DNA of 64,000 nucleotides from positions 1,302,001 through 1,366,000 of the forward strand of contig CP089462.1 in assembly GCA_026636295.1 (NCBI GenBank), read 5' to 3'. The notes beneath the pieces are model-generated. The model was given only the letters and a program-made list of their open reading frames with translations, searched no databases and was not told where the DNA came from. The stretch comes from Medakamo hakoo. Its lineage: Eukaryota; Chlorophyta; Trebouxiophyceae; Coccomyxaceae. Positions 17,930 through 28,280 of this stretch are shown here, piece after piece (the stretch's first letter is position 1; each line of letters opens with the position of its first letter). The position numbers and the translations under genes are program-made.

Positions 17930-20900
17930 TCACAAGACGAGCTGCAGCCGCGGCGGCGCACACGCGACGGGCGTGCCCCCACCCACAGGCACCCACGCCA
18001 CCTCCAACTCGGACCCCAGGTCCAGCCCACCCGGCGCGGCACGCCCGTCGTCCCCGCCCAGCAGCGCGACCGCCAGCCCACGGACGACGCCTTCCCCACC
18101 CGGCGGCACGGCGTCGCGCGTCGACGCCGCCGTCGCGCCGACCCAGGCGTGGCCGGGCGCTGGAGGCGGGCCCAACGGGACAGGAGGCGGCGGCGGCGGC
18201 GCCGGCGAAGCCGTGGCGGGCGGACCGGCCGGCGTCCACTGCCAGCCACCACCGCCGCCGCCGCCGCCCCGCCTCCCAGCCCGCACGCGCAGGCGGGCCG
18301 GCCCGCCCGTCCGGTTGACGGCGACGATGGTGACGGAGGCGCGGGGCGGGGCCCCACCCGGCGGGCGCGCCTGGAAGGACGCCAGGGCCGAGCAGAGGGG
18401 GGCGGGCGCGGCAGCGCCCTCCCCGCCGCCGCCGCCGCCGCCAAAGAGGGGCGGCCCAGCCGCGAGCAGGTGGCACGCGCCGCGACGGCGGGGTGCGGCC
18501 GGTCCGGCGCCCGGGCCGGGCGGCGCCGACCATTCCAGCACGGCGGACGGCGGTGGGGGCGGCAGCGGCGGGGCGGTGCCGCGGCTTTTTTTGGTCGCGC
18601 GCGGCCCGGCCGCCGGCGCGGCCGCGGCGGCCGCGGCGGCCGCGCGCCCAGCCCGCGCCGCCGCCGCCGCCGCCCGGCGTCGGGCGTGGAAGGCCGCCAG
18701 GGCGGCGTCTCCGTCGGCTGGGGCTGCCGCGGCCGCTGCCGCCGCCGCGACGGCGGCGGTCGCCGGGTTGTCCGTGTCCGCGTCGACGGGGCGGGGGGAG
18801 GGGGCGGGCGGCGACGCGCCGGCGCGGCCGGCCGGCGGACCCCCCCCGCCCTCCTCCCCATCCAGCGACAGCGCCCGCTGCAGGGCGCCCGACAGGTCGG
18901 GCGTGGACGACGCGGCACGCAGGCCGGGCGCGCCCGCCACCAGCCCCGGCGGCGGCGGCGCGCGGGCCGACAGGAAAAGGGTGGCTGCCCCGCCGGGCGG
19001 GAGGGCCGTGCCGAGTGCGACGGCCGTGTCGCCCGGCCCGGGCGTGGCGGTCGGCCCGCCGCCGCCCCCCTCCCCCGCCGGCGCCGCCAGGCGCCAGCCC
19101 CGACCCCACACGGCCAGGCGGTCGAGGGACGCGCCGGGCGCGGGGAGCCGGGCGTCCGCCGCCGCGTCCAGGCGCACGGCCCACCGCCGGGCGGCGGCGG
19201 CGGCGGCGCCGTCGCGCCCCTCCCCCCCGCCCGGAGGGGCGAGGGCCGCGGGCGCGCCGCGCGCGCGCACGCCCGGCGCCACGTCCGCCACGGCCCGCGC
19301 CCGCAGCAGGCGCCTGGACGCGGGCCCCGTCCCGCCACTGGCGGGACCGTACGCGACGACCAGCTTGACGTCCAGGGCGCCCGGCCCGCCCCGGCCGGAC
19401 GGCGGGTGGGCCCAGACCCGCCACGCGGCGGACTGGCCGGGCGCGAGCACGCCCCCGGCCGGCGCGTCGAACGCGGCCAGGCCCGCGCAGGCCGCCGCGT
19501 CGGCCGCGGCCGCGGCGGCGGCGGCGTCGTCCGGGCCGACGCCCGGCGGGCGGGGCAGGGGCCGCGGCGTCAGGGGCAGGGGGACGGGCGGGCCGCGCGC
19601 GCCGGGCGCGGCGCCCCACGCCGCCCCGCCCGCGACCAGCGCGTCGGCCGCGCTCACGGCCAGGGAAATGCCGCCCGCCGGTGCCGGGCCCACGTTGGTC
19701 AGCACGAGCGTGGCGGGGGCCAGCTCGCCCGCCAGCAGCGCGGGCGGCAGGCCGACGACGTCGGCGGCCAGGCGCGGGAGGGGGGGGACGGCAGTGAAGG
19801 TAGCCCAGGCCGCAGACGCCTGCCCGCCGCCGCCGGCCGCCCGCTCCCTCCCCCCGCCCGGCGCCACAAAGTCCGCCCGGGCCGCCACGCCCGCCAGCCG
19901 CCACTCCACGCCCGTCAGGGCAAAGGACCCCGGCCCCGCCGGCGTCGCGGCCAGGCGCAGGACGGCGGCCTCGCCGGGCGCGAGGGTCACGTCCCGCGCG
20001 GACACGGCCACCTCGGGCGGCGGGTGGCGTCCGCCGCCGCCCCCTCTGTCACCGCCGCCGCCCTCCACAGGGCTGACGACCAGGCACAGCCCCTCCAGCG
20101 CCAGCGGCACCGCCATGGGGTTGGCCAGCGGCACGTCCGCCGTCACGGCCTCGCCCGCCACGCACAGCCGGCCGCCGACGGCCGCCGCCGGCTGGGCGGA
20201 CGCGCCGCCGCCGCCCACTCCCAGCGCCCAGTCCAGGCGCCGCCAGGCGGCGCTGGGCGCGGCGCGCGCGTCCGGGCCGCCAAACGTCTCGCCGCATTCT
20301 GCGTGCAGGACGACTCGGTCCACGGCGACGGTCGGCACGGGCGCGGGCGGCGGGCGGGGGGCGGGACGTCCGGCTGCGGCCGCCGCCTCCGACTCGGCGG
20401 CCGCGGCCGCGGCCGCGGCCTCAGCCCACTGCCGGAGGTAGTGCCCCTGCCACGCGGGCGGCGCGTGCGCCGCGGGCAGCAGCCCGCCAAAGGCGGACGC
20501 CGCGCCCGCCGCGTCTCCCGCACCGGCAGCCGCCCGGCCCAGGACGTCCCGCACGTGTTCCTCCACGTGATGCCAGCCGGTGCCGTCGTAGACGGGGAGC
20601 GCCGCGCCGTACGCGGCCGCGCCCAGCCCCGTCGCCCCGCCGGCCGCGTAGCGCAGGCCCGCCAGCACCGTGTGGAAGGCCCACTTGCGCACGGCGGGCT
20701 TGGTGGCGGGGCCGGTCCCCGGCGGCGGCGGCGGCGGCGGCCCGCCCCCCCTCGCACCACCCGTCCCAGGGCTGCCCAGGCGCAGCAGGCACAGCGCGGC
20801 CTGTTCCAGGAGCAGCGCCGCCGGCAGGGGCGCCTCACCAAAGTGTGCTTTCATCAGGCCCCAGTGCGCGTCGGACCAGCGGCCGACCGCCGCCCCCGCC

Positions 20901-22686
20901 GCGGCTAGGAGGACGGCGGCGCGGGAGGCGCCGGCCCGCGCGGCGGACGACGCGGCCGGGGTGGAGGCGCCGCCCGTCCCGTCCGGGGCGGCGCCGCCTC
21001 CTGGGCCCGCCAGCGCGGTGCGCCGGGCCACCGCGTCCCTCAGCGCGGCGATGGCCGGGTCCATGGCCGTGGCCAGCGCGGCGGGCGTGGGTGGCGGGGC
21101 TCCAGGCGGCGGGCGCGCGCCCGCGGCCGCGCCGAGGGCTAAGCCCAAAACCTCCGCCGCGTCGGCGGCGGCCGGGCCGTCGCGCGCGCTTTTGGCGTCC
21201 GCGCCCGCGGCCCGGGACGCCCAGGCCGCCGTTTCCCAGTCGCGCAAGGCCAAGGCCAGGTCGGCCAGGCGGGACAGGGCGGCCGCGTCGGCCGGGTCGG
21301 AAGTGGAAGGTTCGGCGGCGGCGGCTGGCGTTTCAGCGCCACTGCCGCCACTGCCACCGCCACCGCCGCCGCCGCCGCCGCCCGGCCCGCCGCCCGACGT
21401 TTTCCGATTGAACATGAAGGCTTTCAGCAGCTGGGACCGCAGGCCTTTCCGCCCCGCCGACGCCAGGCTGTGCAGCGCCCGGATGCGGGCTTCCAACCCC
21501 GGGACGAGCGAGCGGGCCGTCCAAGTGGCGACCCATTCCCTGACGGCGGCCGCGTCGGCGGCGCTCAGCCCGCCCCCCCGCCCGGCGGGCGGGGCGGGCG
21601 GGAGGGGTGCCGACCCTTCGCCCGCGCCACCGCTTGCCAAGCCTGGCGTGCGCGTCAGGGCTTCAGCCCAAGGGTTGGAAGGCGGCGGCGGCGTGTCCGT
21701 CGTCGTCAGCGCCGTCGCCGCCGCCGCCGCCGTCGGCGCGTGGAGGGAGAGCATCGACACGCGCCCCGCCCCGCCCAGCGCGGCGCTCGCGGCCGCGAGC
21801 GCTGCAGCCGCGGCCGCCTCGTCCCCGCCTCCCGCAGCCGCTCGATCGTCCAGCAGTAAGAAGTGCAGGACTTCGGGCGCGCCCGCAGACGCGGCGGCAC
21901 ACGCAGCGGGCCCCGGCGGGGGCGGCGCGGACGCCAGGGCCCTCAACTCCTCGACCACGGCCGGCCCGGCGCCGGTGGCTGGGGCCACGCACACCCGCGC
22001 GCACGGCACGTCGCACCCGCCGCCGAGGCCGGGCCCCGCCCAGCCTGACAGGCGCGTGATGACGTCCGCGTACGCGTCAAACCAGGGCAGCGAGTCCAGC
22101 GGGTCGCCCGAGCGCAGGGCGGCCAAAGGGTCGGGAGGCGCGGGCCCGCGGCCGCCGCGCGGCCGCCCCGCCGGACCCACGCCCGCTTTGGCCGCCGCCG
22201 CTTCGACCGCCGCCGCCGCCGCCGCATCCACTTCCTCCAGCACGGGTGGGCGTGCATCGCCCGCGTCCACGAAGCGCAGGGACAGGTCGCGCAGGCGGTA
22301 CGACTGCTCGCCGACGGTGCGGATGGGGACTGGATGGGGTGGAGAGGGGGGATGGGGATGGAGGGGAGCGCGTCGATTGGAATGCAGGACAGCAGAAAAC
22401 GAGTCGCCGCGCCCAAAGAATCCAGGCACCTCATGCCCGCAAACGGCCGGGCCTCATCTCCACACTCCGGCCGATCCGCCCGACGCGGAGGAGGGTGAAC
22501 GCAACCCGTCACCAACCCAAGGAAACTCTCACCGTTCAATGCCACGCCTTCTTCTCCGGCCGGACGAAACAGGGCTGCGGGCGTCAGGCCCTCCCGGTCT
22601 GCCAGGGCCGCCACCACGGCAGGGTGGGCAACCACCTCGACGAGCGGGGCATAGCGTGTTTGAACGTGCCGGCGGAAGTTACTCAT
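17930..22686 (-). CDS. TRAPPC8: TRAPP complex subunit 8 (Trs85)
   Basis: TRAPPC8/Trs85 is the TRAPPIII-specific subunit that targets this Rab1/Ypt1 GEF to autophagic and early secretory membranes. Exons are 22533-22686 and 17930-22329; intron 22330-22532 has donor GTGAGA and acceptor CATCCAG. The product is 1517 residues, matching the family's roughly 1400. The N-terminus (SNFRRHVQTRYAPLVEVVAH, LADREGLTPAALFRP, then YRLRDLSLRFVDAG) matches the family start. The most diagnostic block begins near residue 340: GRKGLRSQLLKAFMFNRKTS, LSRLADLALALRDWETAAWA, PAALLLEQAALCLL, WAFHTVLAGLRYAAGG and GWHHVEEHVRDVLGRA, the TPR-like core. The C-terminal half is Ig-like beta domains with Gly/Ala inserts. It lies in a head-to-tail minus array with the BSD gene upstream. 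Confidence 0.9.
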
Positions 22687-22801
22687 CGTTTTGCGTTTTT
22701 TGCGCGGCCGCGCCCGCCCCCGGCGCGGGAGTTTTTTCGGGGAGTGGGGCTCTCCACCTGCGCCGTTTCTTTCGTTTCGTTTCCGTTGATCTACAAAAGC
22801 C

Positions 22802-24144
22802 TCATGCCTCCTCACCACCCCCACCCTTGGCCGGCGTGGTCGCCGCCGCGACAGCCGCCACTGGAGTGGTGGACGCCTCTGGCCTTTTGGACGGAGACGG
22901 CTCTGGCGCGGCCTCTCGCGCGGCCTGCGGCCCCGGCGCGGGGCGCGCCACCTCAGCCGCGTCCTCCCCCCCCCCGCCGCCGCCGTCCTCCAGCTCGTCA
23001 AGGTACGCGTCCAGGTCGTCGTCGTCGTCGTCGCCGCCTCCACTGCCGCCGCCCTCGTCCTTCCCTCCCTCGTCTCCGTCGTCCAATTCCGCGAGGTAGC
23101 GGTCGAGGTCGTCGTCGTCTTCTGCGCCCGCGCCCTCTGCCCGCGCTTCGGCCGGCGTCGCGTCGGGCGCGCCCGCGGACGTGGACGGCGGCGGACCGCC
23201 GCCAGACACCGCAGCGGCGGCCCACTCGCCCAGGCGCGCGCCCAAGCCCGCCGCCGGCACGCCGCCACCGGCACCGCCTCCACCGAGCAGCGGCGGCGGC
23301 GCGGCCGGGTCGAACGCGGCCGGCGGCAGGTGCGGGCGGGCCAGCCGGAAGTAAGCCGCCCAGAACGCGCCGTCGGACAGGCGGGACGGGACGAGGACGT
23401 AGCGCACCTCGTCCAGGGCCGGGACGGCCTGGACGGCCAGCAGCGCGTGGCGGGCTTGCCAGGGGCTCAGCGGTGGGAAGGCGGTCGGCAGCTTGCCGCC
23501 GGGCGATTCCGCGGCCAGCGCGTCCGCCGCACCGCAAAACGACGCGTACGAAAAGCTGGCGATGGCGGCCCGGGTGGAGGCCGTCAGGCCGGCGGCGTCG
23601 AAGTCGGCGTCCGTGGGCGGGGCGGCGTCTGTGTTATGATGGGTGGGGGGGGAGGGGGTGGTTGGGCGCCCGTTTCGTTTTTCCATGCTCTGTCGCGCGC
23701 GCGCTCCGTCCGCCGCCCCGTCCTCAACTCACCTGGCGGCAAGGGCGCCCCCAACGCGCCGGCCAGTGCTCCAGCAGCCGCCCCTCCTACGGCCGACAAA
23801 TCTAAAGCTTTGAGTTTGGCGGCCGCATCCCGCGCCCCCGCCCGCAGCGCCGCGGCTGCGTCCGACTCGCGCACGCGCCGCGCCGCGCCCGCCACGTCGC
23901 CCGCTGCGGCTTCCGCGCCGGCCTTGGCTTTAGCCGAGAACGCGGACAAACGGTCAGCAGCCACGCCCGTGGCACGCTCGGCTTTGTCAGCCGCTTCTTT
24001 AGCCGCGGCCGCGGCTTTATCGGCCGCTTCCTTTGCGGCCGCAGCAGCTTTGTCTGCCAGCGTCCGCGACGCGGCGGCGGCCCGGGACGCGGCGGCGGAC
24101 GCTTCGGCCTGGGCAGTCTCCAGCCGGGACTTGAGCCAGTCCAT
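22802..24144 (-). CDS. BSD-domain protein with acidic repeats
   Basis: About 412 residues; exons 23733-24144 and 22802-23628, intron donor GTGAGT and acceptor TAACACAG, giving PPGD-AAPPTDADFDAAGL. The N-terminal third is an Ala/Lys amphipathic helix with 11-residue-like repeats (DKAAAAAKEAADKAAAAAKE), as in lipid-surface or LEA-like proteins. Exon 2 holds a BSD domain: spaced aromatics ending in LDEVRYVLVPSRLSD and the hallmark FWAAYF at about residues 222-227. The tail has two copies of an acidic motif (DDDDLDRYLAELDD and DDDLDAYLDELED). The arrangement resembles plant BSD-domain/SYAP1-like proteins. BSD also occurs in TFIIH p62, but the helix and acidic repeats fit SYAP1-like better. Confidence 0.75.
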
Positions 24145-24404
24145 TGGGCGTTGGTGAAGGAGCGTGGGGCACGCGGGGAGAGAAATAGATGAATGGTGTT
24201 CCGACGGGAGTGTTGCTCATAGCAAAAACGCTCTCAGGGTGCCTGCACACGCAGCACGTCCGCACGCGCACCAACACAGCACCAACACGGTCGAACGCGC
24301 AGACGCACAGAGCCTCCACCGCCACCTTCACAAGCGCCCAGATCTGTCAGCGGCCCCTCGACCGACGCGTGCAACACAGATCGGTCGTGGCCCGCAGGCG
24401 AAAT

Positions 24405-25682
24405 ATGTCTCGCCCGCCGTCTCGCACGGTGTTTGGTAGGTTTAAGAGAGCATGCAGGCGATGACGCGACAGCCTGGGCTTGGTAGCCGACTCGCGCGCG
24501 TGGCGAAAAGATGGGAGCACAGGCCCGTGCACGGCGTCGTTGTGTGCAATTCGCTCCGCCAGCAACCTGGCCCCTCCCCCCCCCTCTCCCCTCCATCTCA
24601 CACGGCGCCGGTGCGCCCCCTCCATCCCTTCCCACACACTCAAAACAGTCGGCAACCTGCCGTTTGGCATGACCGAGGAAATGCTGGCCGAGGTGTTTTC
24701 CGAAGTCGGGCCGGTGAAATCGTCGCGGTGCGTGTTTTGTTTTGCTGTGTGGTTTTCCCATCCCATCGCCATTCCCCCGCCATCCCCAGGCGCGCACACA
24801 CGGATCGCCTCACTCCCCCCCCCCCTCCAAAAACACAGCATTGCCATGGACCGTGAAACCGGCAAAATGAAGGGCTTCGGCTTCGTCCAGTTCTTCGACA
24901 TCCCCACCGCGACGGCCGCGATGCGCAACCTGAGCGGGCGCGAGGTGCTCGGCCGCCAGCTGCGTGTGAACTTTGCGGAGGAGGAGTCGGACGAGCCTGG
25001 CGCGCCGCCGCGGCGGCCGGGCGGGTCCGGACCGCCCGGACCGCCCGGACCAGGGCCCGGCGGGTGGGCGGGCGGCGGCGGCGGCGGCCCGCCGCTGGGG
25101 ATGGGCGCCGCGCGCGCGGCGGCCGCGGGCGCCGCGGCCCTCCTCGGCGCGCCCGGCCCGCCGCCGCCCGGCTCCGCCGCCGACGCCATCACGGCCGTCC
25201 TGGCCCGCAAGTCCCGGGCCGACCTGTGGGCGGTCCTGGCCCAGGTGCGCGCCCTGGCGGCGCGGGACGGGCCGGCCGCCGCGCGGCAGTTGCTGGTCAC
25301 CCACCCGCAGCTGGCCGCCGCGCTGTTCCAGGCGCAGGTCGCGGTCGGGCTGGTCGTCCCGCCGCCGCCCGTGCCGGGCGGCGGGGGGGGCGGCGGCGGG
25401 GGGCCGCCCCCGCCCCCGCCGCCCGCGCCGTACGGCAACGGGGCGGGGGGCGGGCCGCCGCCGCCGCCCCCGCCCCCGGCCCGGGCCCCCCCACCGCCGC
25501 CAGGCCCGCCGCCGCCCGCGGGCTTTGCCCTGCCGTCCGACCCGGCCGAGGCGGAGGGCCACCGCGCGATGCTGCGACAGGTCATGGCTCTCTCGCCCGA
25601 CCAGGTGGCCGCGCTGCCGCCGGACCACCGGGCCCAGGTCGTGGCGCTGCAGGCGTACGTGCGGGACCACGGCATGCCGTGA
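24405..25682 (+). CDS. CSTF2: Cleavage stimulation factor 64-kDa subunit (CstF64/Rna15)
   Basis: CstF64 binds the GU-rich downstream element during mRNA 3'-end cleavage. Three exons: 24405-24435 (31 bp), 24649-24727 and 24839-25682. The small first exon encodes MSRPPSRTVFV, and splicing restores RNP2 as VFVGNLPFGM, which fixes the start. The RRM ends with RNP1 KGFGFVQFFD and LGRQLRVNFAEEE. A hinge follows (SRADLWAVLAQVRALAARD, LLVTHPQLAAALFQAQVAVG), where the family binds CstF77 or symplekin. A Pro/Gly-rich linker leads to the C-terminal Pcf11-binding helical domain (LRQVMALSPDQVAALPPDHR, QVVALQAYVRDHG). At 317 residues it is shorter than animal CstF64 and near the size of yeast Rna15. It starts 260 bp from the divergent BSD gene. 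Confidence 0.92.
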
Positions 25683-25762
25683 GGGCGGCGCGAGGGAGGG
25701 AGGGGGAGGCGTGTTGTGTGTGTCTGTCCGGTTCACTTTTTTTTTTTGTGGCTGTGTGCCCC

Positions 25763-27907
25763 TCACAACCGCGCGCGCGCACTTGCTCCACCCCCACCAC
25801 CGCCCACGCCCGCCACGCCCGGCGGCAAAGCGTCGGCCACCTGCACCACCACCTTGCCCATTGAGCGCCCGCCCTGCAGCCGTGCGACGGCGGCGGCGAC
25901 GGACTCCAGGCCGACGAAGGGCGGGCGGCCGCCGTTGTCGTCCACGCACGCACGCAGCCGCCCGCCCGCCGTCAACCGGGCGAGCTTGGCAAAAGACGAG
26001 CTGAAGCGCTTGGCGTGGTGGAGGAGGAAAAACCCGTGGGCGGACGCGCCACGCCAGAGGAGCAGCTCTGGCAAGGCCAAGGCTGAGGCAGGCGGGGCGC
26101 CGGACCCCCAGCCGGGTTTTTTGTATTCCTCCATCATGCCTGTTTTTTGAGGGGGGGGGGGTGGAGGCGGTGAGAGAGGCAAGGATCAAAGGTGGCGGGC
26201 GTATGTAAAAAAAGGCGGACGCATGAAAAAACCCGACGCACCGATCACGATCACCCGGCCGCCCGTGCGCAGCGATTTGGCCACGGCCTCAAACGTGGCC
26301 CCACCCACGCTCTCCCACGCGACGTCGATGCCGCCCGGCGCGGCGGCTTTGATGGCGGCGGTCAGGGACTGGGCCGGGCCGAGGTTTTTGTAGTCGATGA
26401 CGGCCGCCGCGCCCAGGTCCCGCGCCCGCGCCGCTTTGTCGGGGCCGCCCACGACGACGATGACGCGCGCACCGGCGGCCGCGGCCAGCTGGACGACGAA
26501 TTGACCCGTCCCGCCGGCGGCCGCCGTGACCAAAACCGTGTCGCCCCGCTTGAGCGGGCGCCCCGCCAGGGCGACGGCCAGGCCGATGTCCGCCGTCAGG
26601 CCGGACGTCAGGAGAGCGACAGCGGCCGGCCCGGGCGGCAGCGGGCCCAGGCGCAGAGCCCTGTTGGCGGGGACTAGCCCACAGCACGCGTAGCAGCCGT
26701 ACCCAAGTTCGGCGACGCCGTCGCCCGGCGCCCAGCCGGTGACGCCCGGCCCGACGGCCGCGACGACGCCGACGCCCTCAAACCCGGCTTCGAACGGCGG
26801 CGTCGCCCCGCCGCCCGCGCGCGCGTACCGGCCCGCCGCAAAGTTGACGTCCGACGCGTTGACGCCCACAAAGGTGCGGCGGACGAGGAGGGTGCCGGGC
26901 GGCAGGCCGGTCCAGGCGCCGCCGGGTCCCCGGGCCAGCCCGGGGATGGGGGCGGGGCGGACGGCCGTCGCGGCGCCAAAGTCGGGCGACAGGCGGGTCA
27001 CGACGACGGCCCGGCGGGCGGCCGGGTCGACGGCGGATGCCCAGGCGGCCCAGGCCGACGCGTGCGGGTTGGGTGCGCGAGGCGGCCCGTCGCCTGCCCG
27101 CCCGCCCCCACCAAACCGGGCGCCCGCGTCCACCAGGTTGCCGCGCGGGTGCGTCCACTCCAGCAGCGCGCCCGTGGCGTGGACCATGAGCACGGTGCCG
27201 CCGGAGGCCGGGTCGGACGCCAGCGCCAGGGCCGCGGCCGCGACGTCGGCCGGGTCCAGGACGGGCACGCGGCCGGCCGGGCCTGCCGCCACGCGCGCGG
27301 CCGACCCGGCCGGCGCGCCCGCCGCAACCGCGCCCCGGTACAGCGCCGTCTCCACGGCTTCCGGGCACAGCGCGCTCAGGCGCACGCCCTGCCTCGCCAG
27401 CCCGGGCGCGGCCGACCGGACAAAGTGGACGAGGCCGCCTTTCGCGGCCGCGTACACGGGCGCGGCGGGCATGGGGTACAGCCCGCCGGCCGACGCGACG
27501 GCGACGACCGCGCCGCCGCCGCCGCCGCCGCGCGCCATCGCGGCCGCCGCCTCCCGCACGCCGCCGATCGCCGCCCGCAGGTCCACGTCCAGGCACTTTT
27601 GCCAGGCCTTGCCGTCAGACCCGCCAAAGACGGGCCCGGACTCGAAGATGCCGGCGTTGAGGACGGCGACGTCCAAGCGGCCGTAGGCTGTGAGGTGGCA
27701 GGCAAAGGCGGCCGCTTGGGCTGCGTCGTCAGTCACGTCGGCGGCCAGGCCTTGCGTGCGGACGCCGTGTGTTGACGCGAGGTCGTCCGCCAGACCGGTC
27801 GGTGCGGCCAGGTCGACGAGAGTGAGGTCGTAGCCTGCGCTGGCTAGAGTGCCAGCGACCGCGGCGCCGATACCGCGGCCGGCGCCCGTGACGAGGGCGG
27901 CCGGCAT
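25763..27907 (-). CDS. 15-PGDH-like SDR fused to PTGR3/ZADH2-like reductase
   Basis: A 680-residue two-domain oxidoreductase; exons 26242-27907 and 25763-26139, donor GTGCGT, acceptor AAAACAG, joined as VIVIG-MMEEYKKPGWG. Domain 1 (about 1-260) is a short-chain dehydrogenase: LVTGAGRGIGAAVAG, VLNAGI, and catalytic Tyr152/Lys156 in PVYAAAKGGLVHFVRSAA. Its flanks (GLYPMPAAPVY, GVRLSALCP, VLDPADVAAAALAL) resemble 15-hydroxyprostaglandin dehydrogenase. Domain 2 (about 330-680) is a zinc-free MDR of the ZADH2/PTGR3 type: VGVNASDVNFAAGRY, GDTVLVTAAAGGTGQFVVQL, AAVIDYKN, then GASAHGFFLLHHAKRF, PFVGLESVAAAVARL and MGKVVVQV. The end, ARL, is an accepted PTS1 variant. In animals these two activities oxidise and then reduce 15-hydroxy/15-oxo eicosanoids; the substrate here is unknown. 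It shares a promoter with an acyl-CoA oxidase. Confidence 0.88.
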
Positions 27908-28280
27908 GGCAGGGGGGAGGGGAGGGTTGGGGCGGTGGTCGGGGGTGTGGTGGGCGCGCGACTGCCGGCGAGCCACAAAAACGCGCCCGCCTCGGGCGGC
28001 GCAAACCGATTTTGGGCACCTCTTGCCCTGCCTAGAGTGTCCAAATGTACAGCGATCCGGCCTGTCCAGGCGGATGCCGCAGAGACAGGTGGATGCCCGC
28101 AGGCAGCGCGCCACAAGGCAACCCAGGCGCACACACACAGCCGAAGAAGGGGCGTGTGCGTATTTTTTTGTCTTCGTATCGCACCTCTCCTCACACCACC
28201 CATCCGCTCCCTCCCGCCTGGGGACACAGGCGGCGGCCGTTTCCACCGTCAAGGTCCCTCCCCTCTCACTCTCATCGCCA
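27908..28280. promoter_or_regulatory. Shared promoter of two peroxisomal enzymes
   Basis: A 373-bp spacer between the divergent starts of the SDR/PTGR3-like fusion (27907, minus) and the PTS2 acyl-CoA oxidase (28281, plus). A lower-GC stretch around 28000-28060 and a T run (about 28163-28170) are the only landmarks. No TATA box is obvious. The arrangement suggests joint control of the two genes. Confidence 0.5.

Noticed and set aside
17397-20908. Two overlapping plus-strand frames of more than 900 codons
   Set aside because: They are shadows of TRAPPC8 and its neighbour on the minus strand; no motif, and Arg/Pro/Ala composition typical of antisense.
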